Source: Streptomyces fulvoviolaceus (GTDB taxonomy: Bacteria; Actinomycetota; Actinomycetes; Streptomycetales; Streptomycetaceae). From it: DNA of 64,000 nucleotides. The stretch lies in assembly GCF_000718165.1 (NCBI RefSeq), contig NZ_JOEY01000031.1, positions 60,954 through 124,953 of the forward strand. Direction: 5' to 3'. The position numbers and the translations under genes were made by a program. This document shows positions 18,269 through 26,794 of the stretch, in pieces. Under the pieces are notes generated by a model, which was not told where the DNA came from, searched no databases, and saw only the letters and a list, made by a program, of their open reading frames with translations. Each line of letters opens with the position of its first letter. Position 1 is the first letter of the stretch.

Positions 18269-18484
18269 CGGCATCCCTTGTAGGTAAAGGAACGTACGGG
18301 TGAGCGGCCGGGGCTGATCGGTCCTGGCCGCACTGATCCGGAATGCGGTCCCGGATGATCGCTCAGCTTTACGCATGGGAAGGATGTTTAGGGAGAGTTG
18401 ACCGAATCGATATGGGCGGATGGGGAAAACCCGCTATGCGCTTTAGGGACATGAGCCCCGAAACGGACAGCTCGGGCCCCGGGC
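18269..18484. other. Intergenic region upstream of the protease
   Basis: Holds the protease promoter on the minus strand and the 3' end of the CGNR transcript. An AT-richer patch lies at ~18360-18420. No clear operator, gene or RNA was recognised. Confidence 0.3.
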
Positions 18485-19030
18485 TCAGGCGTCCTTCGAG
18501 CGCGCGTAATGCCGGGACGCCTTTGCGCGGTTGCCGCAGGTCGCCATCGAGCACCAGCGGCGCGTGCCGTTCCGTGAGGTGTCGAAGAAGTGCAGAATGC
18601 ACGATTCGTGCGCACAGGTACGGATTCGGTCGGGCGCGGTGGCCAACAGCTCCAGGTAGTTGCGGGCGGCGAGCCAGGCGGGCCCCCACGCGGGGTTGCC
18701 GAACTCGGGGATCTCGCCGGGGCCCGTCGCGGTGAGGGTGGCGCGGATACGGCCGTGCGCGAGGACGGCGTCGACGAGGGGCGCCCCCTCCGCGAGCGAC
18801 CCGTCCACGGTGGCCGCCAGTGCGTCGCGGGCCTGGAGGGTGTGACGCAGGAGCCGGGTGTCCGGGGCGTATCCGCCGCTCAGTCCGGTCGAGTCGAGCC
18901 ATACGGCGAGCCCGCCGAGGTCGGCGAGGAGGTCCCGGATCCTCCCCTCCTCCATCCACCGCGTGTTGAGCAGGTCGAGCGCGAGGGGCTCGCCGATGAG
19001 CGGGCGGGGGTCGGGGGTCACCGACGGCAT
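18485..19030 (-). CDS. CGNR zinc-finger domain protein
   Basis: 181 residues. An N-terminal ABATE-like region (GEPLALDLLNTRW, GLAVWLDSTGLS) is followed by a C-terminal treble-clef zinc finger with C-x4-C (CAHESC), the pair CSMATC and the diagnostic CGNRAKASRHYAR. The family is regarded as probable DNA-binding regulators of stress responses. Its own target is unknown. The ATG start has GGAG upstream on the minus strand, and the gene is divergent from the Nudix gene. Confidence 0.9.
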   Translation of the reverse strand: MPSVTPDPRPLIGEPLALDLLNTRWMEEGRIRDLLADLGGLAVWLDSTGLSGGYAPDTRLLRHTLQARDALAATVDGSLAEGAPLVDAVLAHGRIRATLTATGPGEIPEFGNPAWGPAWLAARNYLELLATAPDRIRTCAHESCILHFFDTSRNGTRRWCSMATCGNRAKASRHYARSKDA

Positions 19031-19103
19031 GGGGCGCTCCTCTCCTCAGGCCTAACCTGTTAAGACTACGTGAGTGGTTGCCGTCCTGGGCTAACGTCCC
19101 TCT

Positions 19104-19571
19104 GTGCGACGGAAACTGAGGGTGGCGGCCTACGCCATATGCGTGCGCGACGGACAGATCCTGCTCGCCCGCTGGATCGACGACGACGGCCGGCCCGAGT
19201 GGACCCTGCCCGGCGGCGGCATGGAGCACGGCGAGGACCCGTACGACACCGTGCTGCGGGAGGTGGACGAGGAGACGGGCTACGACATCGAGGTCACCGG
19301 GCTGCTCGGGGTGCGCTCCAACCGGCTCACCTTCCGCCGCCGCTTCGGCCGCACCGTCGACCAGCACGGTGTGGGGCTCGTGTACGAGGGCCGGGTCACC
19401 GGTGGCGAACTGCGCCACGAGATCGGCGGATCCACGGACATGGCGGCGTGGCACGACCTGGACGCCGTACCCGGGCTGAACCGGGTGCCGTTGGTCGACT
19501 ACGGCCTGCGGCTGTGGCGCGAGCGGCCGGTCACGGGGCGGCCCGAGGACGCCGATCGGGTCGGGGAATAG
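19104..19571 (+). CDS. NUDIX hydrolase
   Basis: 155 residues. The Nudix box is complete: GGGMEHGED, then REVDEETGYD, supplying the metal-binding REVxEE core. The protein would hydrolyse a nucleoside diphosphate linked to another moiety; the substrate is not predictable. GTG 19104 gives the N-terminus RRKLRVAAYAICV. It is divergent from the CGNR gene (73 bp apart) and ends at a strong hairpin. Confidence 0.92.
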   Translation: MRRKLRVAAYAICVRDGQILLARWIDDDGRPEWTLPGGGMEHGEDPYDTVLREVDEETGYDIEVTGLLGVRSNRLTFRRRFGRTVDQHGVGLVYEGRVTGGELRHEIGGSTDMAAWHDLDAVPGLNRVPLVDYGLRLWRERPVTGRPEDADRVGE

Positions 19572-19602
19572 CTGCCATACCCCGTTAGATGAACATGGAG
19601 TA

Positions 19603-19629
19603 ACCGCCCCCCGGCCGCCCGGGGGCGGT
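19603..19629 (+). terminator. Terminator hairpin after Nudix gene
   Basis: ACCGCCCCC (19603-19611) and GGGGGCGGT (19621-19629) form a 9-bp stem around a 9-nt loop, 31 nt past the stop. Confidence 0.75.
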
Positions 19630-19802
19630 CCCTGGACGCGCAGGGTAGGCCAAGATCCACGTACGGTGATCGGCGTTGCGCGTTGCCGCCTCGTTCACGC
19701 GCAGGTCATCCCCGGTGCCAACGATCCAAGTGAGCGGGAAGTTCGTGAGACCGGCCTCCCGTGACCACTGCCGACGCAGTTCGCACTCGGGGAGATCGCG
19801 CC

Positions 19803-21572
19803 ATGTCGCGCATACGCTCTGTCGCCAGCAACGCGCTGGGGGTCAACCGCCGTACCGTCCTCGCCGCCACCGGGGCGGTGTCCCTCTCCGCAGGCATCGG
19901 ATACGCCCTGCGGCCCACCGACAGCCAGGCCGCGACCACCACCGACGCCGCCACCCGCCCCGCCGAGGCGCCGATCGCCCAGTCCCGCAAGGCCCCGGTC
20001 GTCGCACCGCAGGTCCCCTACACCCGCGGCACCACCGTCGCCACGGTCGCCGCCCCGCGCACCGGTTCAGGCTTCCGGCGCCTCGGTGACGGCCCCGGCT
20101 GGCAGCGCAAGGTCCGCTCCGAGCTGGCCACCCCCAAGAGCGGCCGCGCGGGCCGCCGTACCGCGCTGGCAGCCTTCGTGCAGCTCACCGACCTGCATCT
20201 GATCGACAGTCAGCACCCGATGCGGCTGGAGTTCCTGCGCTCCACCGACGTGCACGCCTGGCGGCCGCACGAGGCGCTGACCGTGCCGGGCGCGATCTCG
20301 CTCGTCGAGCGGGTCAACGCGCTGAGCGGCGCCCCCGTCACCGGCGCCCCGCTCCACTTCGCCATGACGACCGGCGACAACACGGACAACAACGCCAAGA
20401 CCGAGCTCGACTGGTTCCTCACCATCATGAGCGGCGGCCGCGTCACCCCCAACTCCGGTGACCCGCGCCGCTACGAGGGCGTCCAGAACAGCGGCATCAA
20501 GCAGTACTGGCAGCCCGACTCGTCCGCGCGCGACGCCGACAAGCAGCTCGGCTTCCCGCAGCTGGAGGGCTATCTCGCCGCCGCCGTCCGGGAGTTGAAC
20601 AGCCCGGGCCTCAACATCCCCTGGTACTCCACGGTCGGCAACCACGACGCCATGCCGCTCGGCTGCTACGGCCACGGCGACTCCTGGCTCGCCGAGTTCG
20701 CCGTCGGCGGCAAGAAGCTCATGTCGGTGTCCGCGTCCGAGGCGAAGAAGCTCCAGAACGCGATCAAGGGCGCCAGTGACCCCCAGGGCCACGCCTTCCG
20801 TGACTTCCTCAAGGCCCACACCCGGGACATGCGCTCGGTCACGCCCGACGAGAACCGCGCCCCGTTCACCGCCCGCGAGTACGTGCAGGCCCACCTGGAC
20901 CCGGCCTACCGGGGCCTCGGCCCGGTCGGTCACGGCTACTCCACCGCGAACCTCGACGCGGGCACCCAGTACTACAGCTTCCGTATCGCCGACGACGTCA
21001 TCGGCATCAGCATCGACACCACCGACGCGGGCGGCCACTACCAAGGGTCCATCGGATCCGCCCAGTTGAGGTGGCTGGACCGGACGCTGCGCGAGAACAA
21101 GGACTCGTACGCGATCATCTTCAGCCACCACACCAGCAAGTCGATGGACAACACCCGCCCCGACCCGGCCCGTCCGAACGAGCGCCGCCACAGCGGTGAG
21201 GACGTCATCGCCCTCCTCGGCAGCCACCGCAACGTTCTCGCCTGGGTGAACGGCCACATCCACCGCAACGACATCACCGCGCACTCCGCCCCGGACGGCC
21301 GCTCCTTCTGGGAGATCTCCACCGCCTCCCACGTCGACTACCCCCAACTCGCCCGTGTCATCGAGGTGGTGGACAACAAGGACGGCACGCTCTCCCTCTT
21401 CACCACCTGCATCGAGTCCTCGGCCCCGCACCGCACGGACTTCTCCGACCTCTCCCAGACGGGCCTCGCGGCCCTCTACCGGGAGCTGTCCTTCAACGCC
21501 CCCGGGGCGCGGGACGACCTGGGCGGCGACGCGAAGGACCGGAACACGGAACTGGTGCTGAAGAAGGGCTGA
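19803..21572 (+). CDS. TIGR03767-type metallophosphoesterase, exported
   Basis: 589 residues. The N-terminus has a twin-arginine-like signal (NRRTVLAATGAVSLSAG). The calcineurin-like phosphoesterase core shows DLHL (first metal motif), GDNTDN, GNHD (YSTVGNHDAM), a histidine motif FSHHTSK and GHIHRND. These are the standard metal-binding blocks of the superfamily. It probably hydrolyses phosphate esters at the cell surface; the substrate is unknown. ATG 19803 has GGAG 8 nt upstream; an in-frame GTG at 19761 would mask the signal peptide. Confidence 0.9.
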   Translation: MSRIRSVASNALGVNRRTVLAATGAVSLSAGIGYALRPTDSQAATTTDAATRPAEAPIAQSRKAPVVAPQVPYTRGTTVATVAAPRTGSGFRRLGDGPGWQRKVRSELATPKSGRAGRRTALAAFVQLTDLHLIDSQHPMRLEFLRSTDVHAWRPHEALTVPGAISLVERVNALSGAPVTGAPLHFAMTTGDNTDNNAKTELDWFLTIMSGGRVTPNSGDPRRYEGVQNSGIKQYWQPDSSARDADKQLGFPQLEGYLAAAVRELNSPGLNIPWYSTVGNHDAMPLGCYGHGDSWLAEFAVGGKKLMSVSASEAKKLQNAIKGASDPQGHAFRDFLKAHTRDMRSVTPDENRAPFTAREYVQAHLDPAYRGLGPVGHGYSTANLDAGTQYYSFRIADDVIGISIDTTDAGGHYQGSIGSAQLRWLDRTLRENKDSYAIIFSHHTSKSMDNTRPDPARPNERRHSGEDVIALLGSHRNVLAWVNGHIHRNDITAHSAPDGRSFWEISTASHVDYPQLARVIEVVDNKDGTLSLFTTCIESSAPHRTDFSDLSQTGLAALYRELSFNAPGARDDLGGDAKDRNTELVLKKG

Positions 21573-21670
21573 AACCGGCTCAACTGCCGTACAGGGCATC
21601 AACCTTCTGTTTCTCTCCGGTGTCTCTCCCGCCGATCACGCTCGCCGAGCGTGCGGAGATGGGGGAAGAC

Positions 21671-22816
21671 ATGACGGTGCGTGTACGTACGACCCTGGTG
21701 GCGGCGACAGCCGTGGCGCTGGCGGCCGCCCTGGCGGCCCCGGCGTTCGCCGCCGGGTCTGCTGAAGGCGGCCACGACGCGACCCGCCGGGCCGTCGAGG
21801 CCGCGGTGAAGGACGGCGTGCCCGGGGTGACGCTGACGGCGAAGGACGGGCACGGCACCTGGCGGACGACCGCGGGTGTGGGCAACCTCCGTACGGGCGC
21901 ACAGCGTTCGACGGAGGACCGCTACCGGGTAGGCAGCATCACCAAGACCTTCGTCGCCACGGTCCTGCTCCAACTGGAGGCGGAGGGACGGCTGTCCCTC
22001 GATGACACGGTGGAGAAGTGGCTGCCGGGCGTTGTCGACGGCAACGGACACGACGGCAGCACGATGACCGTCCGCCAGCTCCTGAACCACACGAGCGGTG
22101 TCTTCAACTACACGGCCGACGAGACGTTCGGGCGGACGTACTTCCTCAAGGACGGCTTCTTCGAGCACCGTTACGACACCAAGTCGCCCGAGCAGCTCGT
22201 CGCGATCGCCATGGCCCACAAGCCGGACTTCGCACCGGGTACGTCCTGGAACTACTCCAACACGAACTACGTCCTGGCGGGGATGGTGATCGAGAAGGTC
22301 ACCGGCCGGACCTACGCCGAGGAGATCCGCCGGCGCGTCATCGACCCCCTGCACCTGGACGCCACCTCGGTCCCCGGCACCCGCGTGACCGTCCCGCAGC
22401 CCAGCAGCCGGGCCTACTCCAAGCTGGCGGAGACGGCGACGGGTCCGACGTACGACGTCACGAAGTTGAATCCCTCGCTCGCGTCCTCGGCGGGCGAGAT
22501 GATCTCCGACTCGGCCGACCTGAACCGCTTCTACCGGGCGCTGCTGAGGGGCGACCTGCTCCCGGCGAAGCAGCTGAAGGAGATGAAGACCACGGTGTCG
22601 GCCGAGGAGTACCCGAACGCCGGCTACGGCCTCGGTCTGATCGACCGCGAGCTCAGCTGCGGGGTCCATGTGTGGGGTCATGATGGCGGCATCCACGGCT
22701 CCAACTCCGTGGCCGCGACCACGGCGGACGGTCGTCACTCCGTCGCCCTCAACTTCAACGGCGACTGGTCGGGGGACAGTGACGCGGTGCTCGAAGCGGA
22801 ATTCTGCGGCAAGTAG
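21671..22816 (+). CDS. Secreted serine hydrolase (beta-lactamase / DD-peptidase S12 family)
   Basis: 381 residues. Signal peptide in the first ~28 residues (TTLVAATAVALAAALAAPAFA). The penicillin-binding-fold motifs are S89-x-x-K92 (VGSITK), YSN (WNYSNTNYV), and an HxG-type motif near the end (WGHDGGIHG). Related proteins are D-alanyl-D-alanine carboxypeptidases, esterases or beta-lactamase-like enzymes; the substrate is uncertain. ATG 21671 is preferred because GGGGGAAG precedes it and it begins the signal peptide directly. Confidence 0.92.
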   Translation: MTVRVRTTLVAATAVALAAALAAPAFAAGSAEGGHDATRRAVEAAVKDGVPGVTLTAKDGHGTWRTTAGVGNLRTGAQRSTEDRYRVGSITKTFVATVLLQLEAEGRLSLDDTVEKWLPGVVDGNGHDGSTMTVRQLLNHTSGVFNYTADETFGRTYFLKDGFFEHRYDTKSPEQLVAIAMAHKPDFAPGTSWNYSNTNYVLAGMVIEKVTGRTYAEEIRRRVIDPLHLDATSVPGTRVTVPQPSSRAYSKLAETATGPTYDVTKLNPSLASSAGEMISDSADLNRFYRALLRGDLLPAKQLKEMKTTVSAEEYPNAGYGLGLIDRELSCGVHVWGHDGGIHGSNSVAATTADGRHSVALNFNGDWSGDSDAVLEAEFCGK

Positions 22817-22920
22817 ACGTGTGTGTCGGTGTCATTGCGCCGACCCAGATCCGAAGCACCCAGTTCATTCGCACGTAATGTCCGTACCGCCTCATATCGG
22901 CTAACCCGCACTTCACGGGG

Positions 22921-24165
22921 ATGGCTCGATCTGGGTGCAAGGCGGGTGGTCGTGTGCGTGCGAGGCACGAGCTGCGTGTGGTGTCGGTCTACGAGGGCTT
23001 CTTCTCCGGAGGGGCCCGGATCGTGCACAGTGACATCGTTCTGGGCCTACGGGAGGGCGGGCAGCACCATCAGGTGCTGAGCCTGTACGGCGAGGTGCAC
23101 CGGGAGGCCACCCGCCAGCGGATGGAGGACGACGCCTGCTACCGGGCGCTCACCGCATCCGGGGTAGGTGTCACCTCCCTCGGCCGCACGTTCTTCGGCA
23201 CCGGCGTTTCGGCCGACTTCACCGGACCGGAGCTGGCCGAAACAGCCCGGGCGATGGCCGGCGCCGACGTCATCCTCTCGCTCAAGGAACAGCCCCTCGC
23301 CCTCCTCAACCAGGCGGGCCTGCCGCGCCGCCCGGTCGTGGTCTGCCTGCACCGCTCGGACCCCGAGAACCAGGGCCGGGCCCTCGACGACCTCAAGGCC
23401 GCCATCGCCGACGGCACGGTCGCGGCCTGCGTCTGCTGCGCCGAGTCGACCCGGGCCGCGTACCGGGCCGCCGGCATCCCGGCCGAGCTGCTCCACGTCA
23501 TCCCGAACGGGGTCGACCTCTTCCGCTTCCGCCCGGACGCGGCGCGGCGGGTGGGGCTGCGCACGGAGCTCGGCATCCCGGCCGCGGCTCCGGTGGTCGT
23601 CTTCGCCGCCCGCTACGACGCGATGAAGAACGTCCCGCTGCTGCTGAGCGCCGCCCGGGCATGGCTGGCACGGGTGCCGGACGGGCAGGTGCTGATGTGC
23701 GGGGCGGGGATGACGGAGGCGAATCCCGGGCTGACGGCCGACATCGGCGCGGCGTTCGGTCCGGAGCAGGGGCGTCTGGCGGACCGCCTCCGACTCCTCG
23801 GCGTACGACGCGACATGGAGACCCTGTACGCAGCCTCCGACGTCGTCGCCCTGACCTCCTCCTGGGGCGAGGCGGCCCCCCTGTGCCTGATCGAGGGGAT
23901 GATGTGCGGCGCGGTACCGGTGGCGACGGACGTCGGGGACAGCGCGGCGATCGTGGCGGGCCACGGCCTGGTGACCCCGCCGGACCCCGAGGCGATCGCG
24001 GAGGCGTGGTCGGAGGCGGTCGGTCGACGCGAGGCCTTGGCCCCTTCCTTTGCCGCGAACCGCGAACGCTTCAGCCGTACAAGGATGATCGCGTCGTACG
24101 CGGCCCTGCTGGAGCGGGTGCACACGGGGGCGGCGACGAGACGGACGTCACCGGAGCCGTTCTGA
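22921..24165 (+). CDS. Glycosyltransferase family 4-like (GT-B) protein
   Basis: 414 residues. Rossmann-like N-domain, then HVIPNGVDLFRFRP, the typical GT1/GT4 linker segment, VVVFAARYDAMKNVPLLLSA, and the nucleotide-sugar binding region with LYAASDVVALTSSWGEAAPLCLIEGMMCG (the ExxxxxxxE motif). It transfers a sugar from a nucleotide donor; acceptor unknown. No membrane segment. The ATG at 22921 lacks a strong ribosome site; the GTG at 22954, preceded by AAGGCGGGTGG, is an alternative start. Confidence 0.88.
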   Translation: MARSGCKAGGRVRARHELRVVSVYEGFFSGGARIVHSDIVLGLREGGQHHQVLSLYGEVHREATRQRMEDDACYRALTASGVGVTSLGRTFFGTGVSADFTGPELAETARAMAGADVILSLKEQPLALLNQAGLPRRPVVVCLHRSDPENQGRALDDLKAAIADGTVAACVCCAESTRAAYRAAGIPAELLHVIPNGVDLFRFRPDAARRVGLRTELGIPAAAPVVVFAARYDAMKNVPLLLSAARAWLARVPDGQVLMCGAGMTEANPGLTADIGAAFGPEQGRLADRLRLLGVRRDMETLYAASDVVALTSSWGEAAPLCLIEGMMCGAVPVATDVGDSAAIVAGHGLVTPPDPEAIAEAWSEAVGRREALAPSFAANRERFSRTRMIASYAALLERVHTGAATRRTSPEPF

Positions 24166-24223
24166 GTGGGGGACGGGCGATCATGGGTGAGAGAGCTGCG
24201 CTCGGAGCAAGGAGAACTTACCC

Positions 24224-25384
24224 ATGAAGGTCGACATCTTCAGCGAGATCCAGAACCCGCGCCCCTGGCAGGGTGAGAACCACGAGCACCGGCGCATCAG
24301 CCAGGCGATCGAACAGGCGGTGCTCGCCGACGAGTTGGGCTACGGCTGCTGGTGGCAGGTCGAGCACCACGGCGCGGAGGAGTTCAGTCTCTCCTCCGCC
24401 CCCGAGCTGCTGCTGGCGGCACTCTCCCAGCGGACCTCGCGGATCCGCCTGGGCCACGCCGCCGTACTGGCTCCCCGGGAGATCAACCACCCCGTCCGCA
24501 TAGCCGAACGGGCCGCGATGCTGGACCAGTTGAGCGGCGGCCGTGCAGAACTGGGCCTGACCCGCTCCGTCCCGCCCGAGTGGCGCCTCTTCGGCGCCGA
24601 CCCGGCGACGGTACGGGACCGGACCCAGGACGCCTTCGAAGCCGTACCGAAGATGTGGACGGGAGACACGACGGCGAGCGGCGGAGTACGAGTGGTCCCG
24701 TCCCCGTACCAGCGCCCGCACCCCCCGCTCTGGCAGGCGGCGTCGAGCCCGGCGTCCTTCGAGGAGGCGGGACGGCGCGGGGTCGGGGTCCTGGGGATGA
24801 CGCTGTGGGAGCCACGGGAGCGGGTGGCGCGCCTGGTCTCCCTCTACCGCGAGGCGGCAGCGGCCTGCGACGCTCCGGTCGGCTCCGTCGTCAACGACCA
24901 GATCGCCTTCTTCACGTTCGTTCACTGCGCGGAGACGGACGAGGAGGCGATGAGGGGCGGAGCGGCGGCTGCGGCGGCCTGGTACACGGCCCGCGCCCTC
25001 ACCTTCTTCGAGGCGGCCGATGCCTTCATGGAGACGATGGCCCGCGAACAGGCCTTGATGAACGACCCGTCGGGCGGCGGCCTCGCGGGTGAGTTCCTCC
25101 GCACGGAGGCCACGTCGGGAGCCGGCCCGAGCCCCGCCGCTCTGGTCATCGGCCGCATTCTGCAGGGCGAACAGGTCCCCGACGACGAGGTGTACCAGGC
25201 CCTCTCGGAACAGGACTCCCTGATCGTCGGCAGCCCCGAGACCTGCCGCAAGAAGCTCCGGGCCTACGCCGACCTGGGCGTAGACCGGCTGATGTGCTTC
25301 CAGCAGGTGGGCGCGCTGCCGCACGAGAGCGTGCTGCGGAGCATGCGGTTGGTGGGGGAGCTGATTCCGGAGTTCGACTGCTGA
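24224..25384 (+). CDS. LLM-class flavin-dependent oxidoreductase (bacterial luciferase-like)
   Basis: 386 residues of the luciferase-like monooxygenase fold (WWQVEHHGAEEFS, RIRLGHAAVLAP, HPVRIAERAAMLDQLSGGR, LGLTRS). It should use FMN or F420 with an organic substrate and oxygen. The ATG at 24224 has a good AAGGAGAA upstream. A relic of a TetR gene lies immediately downstream on the other strand, which hints that a divergent or convergent regulator was once attached. Confidence 0.92.
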   Translation: MKVDIFSEIQNPRPWQGENHEHRRISQAIEQAVLADELGYGCWWQVEHHGAEEFSLSSAPELLLAALSQRTSRIRLGHAAVLAPREINHPVRIAERAAMLDQLSGGRAELGLTRSVPPEWRLFGADPATVRDRTQDAFEAVPKMWTGDTTASGGVRVVPSPYQRPHPPLWQAASSPASFEEAGRRGVGVLGMTLWEPRERVARLVSLYREAAAACDAPVGSVVNDQIAFFTFVHCAETDEEAMRGGAAAAAAWYTARALTFFEAADAFMETMAREQALMNDPSGGGLAGEFLRTEATSGAGPSPAALVIGRILQGEQVPDDEVYQALSEQDSLIVGSPETCRKKLRAYADLGVDRLMCFQQVGALPHESVLRSMRLVGELIPEFDC

Positions 25385-25460
25385 GAGCCGTGACGGCCAG
25401 GTCGTCCTTCGTCTTGAAGTAGTAGTAGACGTTGCCCGTCGGCAAGGCTTGACCGCCGAA
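25385..25460 (-). pseudogene. Relic of a TetR-family regulator (recognition-helix fragment)
   Basis: The minus strand encodes ALPTGNVYYYFKTKDDLAV, the hallmark recognition helix plus helix 4 start of TetR regulators. It has no surrounding HTH N-terminus and no ligand domain: upstream the similarity ends at the ALP, and downstream the frame runs into the LLM gene. Only ~20-25 residues remain. Confidence 0.75.
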
Positions 25461-25503
25461 AAAGCATTCGTCCTCCACCTGGCGTCCCTGACACGATCCA
25501 GGT

Positions 25504-26028
25504 GTGACCACGCTCTTTCTGATGGTGGGCCTGCCAGGGGCCGGAAAGACCACAAGGGCTGGGCAGCTGGCCGAGGGGCACAGTGCGCTGCGGCTGACGC
25601 CTGATGAGTGGATGATTCCGTTGTTCGGCGAGTCGGGGGCCGACGGGAAGCGCGATGTGCTGGAAGGACGGCTGCTCTGGCTTGCCTTGGAGGCGCTGAG
25701 GCTCGGAACCAACGTCATCCTGGATTTCGGATGCTGGTCTCGTGACGAGAGGTCCGCGATCCGGTGGATGGTGAAGTCCGTGGGCGCGGTCTGTCACCTC
25801 GTTTACGTGCCGGTGGACCATGAGACCCAACGCGCGCGGATCGCTCATCGCCAGTCCACCACCCCGGAACAGACCTTCCCGATCAGCGAGTTGGATCTCC
25901 CGCAGTGGAGGACGCGGTTCGAGGAGCCCGATGCCACGGAACTCGCGGGACGTGACGTCGGCGGTCCGCCTCCTGGCTGGTCGGGATGGCTGGAGTGGGC
26001 CGCCGATCGGTGGCCGTCCCTCGCGTGA
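25504..26028 (+). CDS. P-loop (AAA_33-type) kinase-like ATP-binding protein
   Basis: 174 residues. Walker A GLPGAGKTT (residues 9-17), followed by LRLTPDEWM, a substrate-binding aspartate segment, NVILDFGCWSRDER (Walker B-like), and RARIAHRQ, which could be the lid arginines. Relatives include small phosphotransferases such as zeta-toxin-like and antibiotic phosphotransferase-like kinases; the substrate is not predictable. Its codon usage is less GC-extreme than its neighbours, consistent with recent acquisition between a TetR relic and an orphan palindrome. Confidence 0.82.
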   Translation: MTTLFLMVGLPGAGKTTRAGQLAEGHSALRLTPDEWMIPLFGESGADGKRDVLEGRLLWLALEALRLGTNVILDFGCWSRDERSAIRWMVKSVGAVCHLVYVPVDHETQRARIAHRQSTTPEQTFPISELDLPQWRTRFEEPDATELAGRDVGGPPPGWSGWLEWAADRWPSLA

Positions 26029-26116
26029 CCAGCGCCAGGCGTCCCGGGAGAACAGCTTGAGGTCGGCTGTACGGCCTTGGAACTCCATCAGCGAGACCGC
26101 CCAACAAACGTAGCTT

Positions 26117-26133
26117 CAATCTTACGTAGATTG
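26117..26133. promoter_or_regulatory. Palindromic operator-like site
   Basis: CAATCT and AGATTG arms flank TACGT (26117-26133). The site is in a gene-free stretch just past the end of the TetR gene and may be the orphaned operator of the lost TetR gene whose fragment lies at 25385. Confidence 0.45.
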
Positions 26134-26141
26134 CGTCTTAC

Positions 26142-26735
26142 TTAAGTCGTCAGGGCTCCGCCCATCACCGACCCCACCACCTTCCGTACGGCTTCCCCCT
26201 CCGGCACGCTGCCCTCCCGCCCCGCGAACAGCAGATGCCCCGACCCGATCAGCGTCAGTGCCAGTGTCTCCACGTCCGCGTCGCCCGCGACCCGCCCCAA
26301 CTCCCGCTCCGCAGCCAGGTAGGACGCGATCATCGCCGTCGCCTCCGTCAGGATCGGGACGCCGGTCTGGCCCGAGGCGCGGAGGCGGGTGCGCAGGTCG
26401 TCGCGGAAGGTGAGGAGGCCTACGATCGCCACCGCGACCGAGCTGAAGAGTTCCGTCAGTGCGGATACGAGGTGGTCGGTCACCGTGCCCGTACCGGCCG
26501 CGTCCAGCAGGGCGGCCGACTGCACGCCGACCCGCCCGACGCGGTCCAGGACCAGCTCGGTCAAGAACGCGTCGAAGTCCGCGAAATGCCGGTGCAGGAC
26601 CCCCTTCGCGCAGCCCGCCTCCGTCGTGACCGCCCTGCTGGTCAGGGCGTTCGGGCCGTCCCGGAGCAGGATGCGCTCCGCGGCGTCGAAGAGCTGCTGG
26701 CGTGCGTCGCGCATGGCCACGCCGGTTGGTGGCAT
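26142..26735 (-). CDS. TetR/AcrR-family transcriptional regulator
   Basis: 197 residues. The N-terminal HTH reads ARQQLFDAAERILLRDGPNAL then TSRAVTTEAGCAKGVLHRHFADFDAFL, the conserved TetR DNA-binding domain. The C-terminal ligand-binding domain is helical. ATG 26735 has AAAGG upstream; an upstream in-frame ATG at 26771 would fall inside the operator. It is divergent from the methyltransferase gene, and two palindromes lie between them, so it most likely represses itself and the methyltransferase. Confidence 0.93.
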   Translation of the reverse strand: MPPTGVAMRDARQQLFDAAERILLRDGPNALTSRAVTTEAGCAKGVLHRHFADFDAFLTELVLDRVGRVGVQSAALLDAAGTGTVTDHLVSALTELFSSVAVAIVGLLTFRDDLRTRLRASGQTGVPILTEATAMIASYLAAERELGRVAGDADVETLALTLIGSGHLLFAGREGSVPEGEAVRKVVGSVMGGALTT

Positions 26736-26752
26736 GTGGCGTTCACCTTTCA

Positions 26753-26794
26753 AGAGTGGGCGTGCGCCCATTAGAGTGGGCGCATGCCCACTCT
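26753..26794. promoter_or_regulatory. Double palindromic operator between tetR and methyltransferase
   Basis: Site 2 has AGAGTGGGC (26773-26781) and GCCCACTCT (26786-26794) around GCAT, a perfect 9-bp inverted repeat. Site 1 has AGAGTGGGC (26753-26761) and GCCCA (26766-26770) around GTGC. The two sites are 20 bp apart, i.e. on nearly the same helix face. Site 2 contains the ATG (26784) of the methyltransferase gene. Confidence 0.75.
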
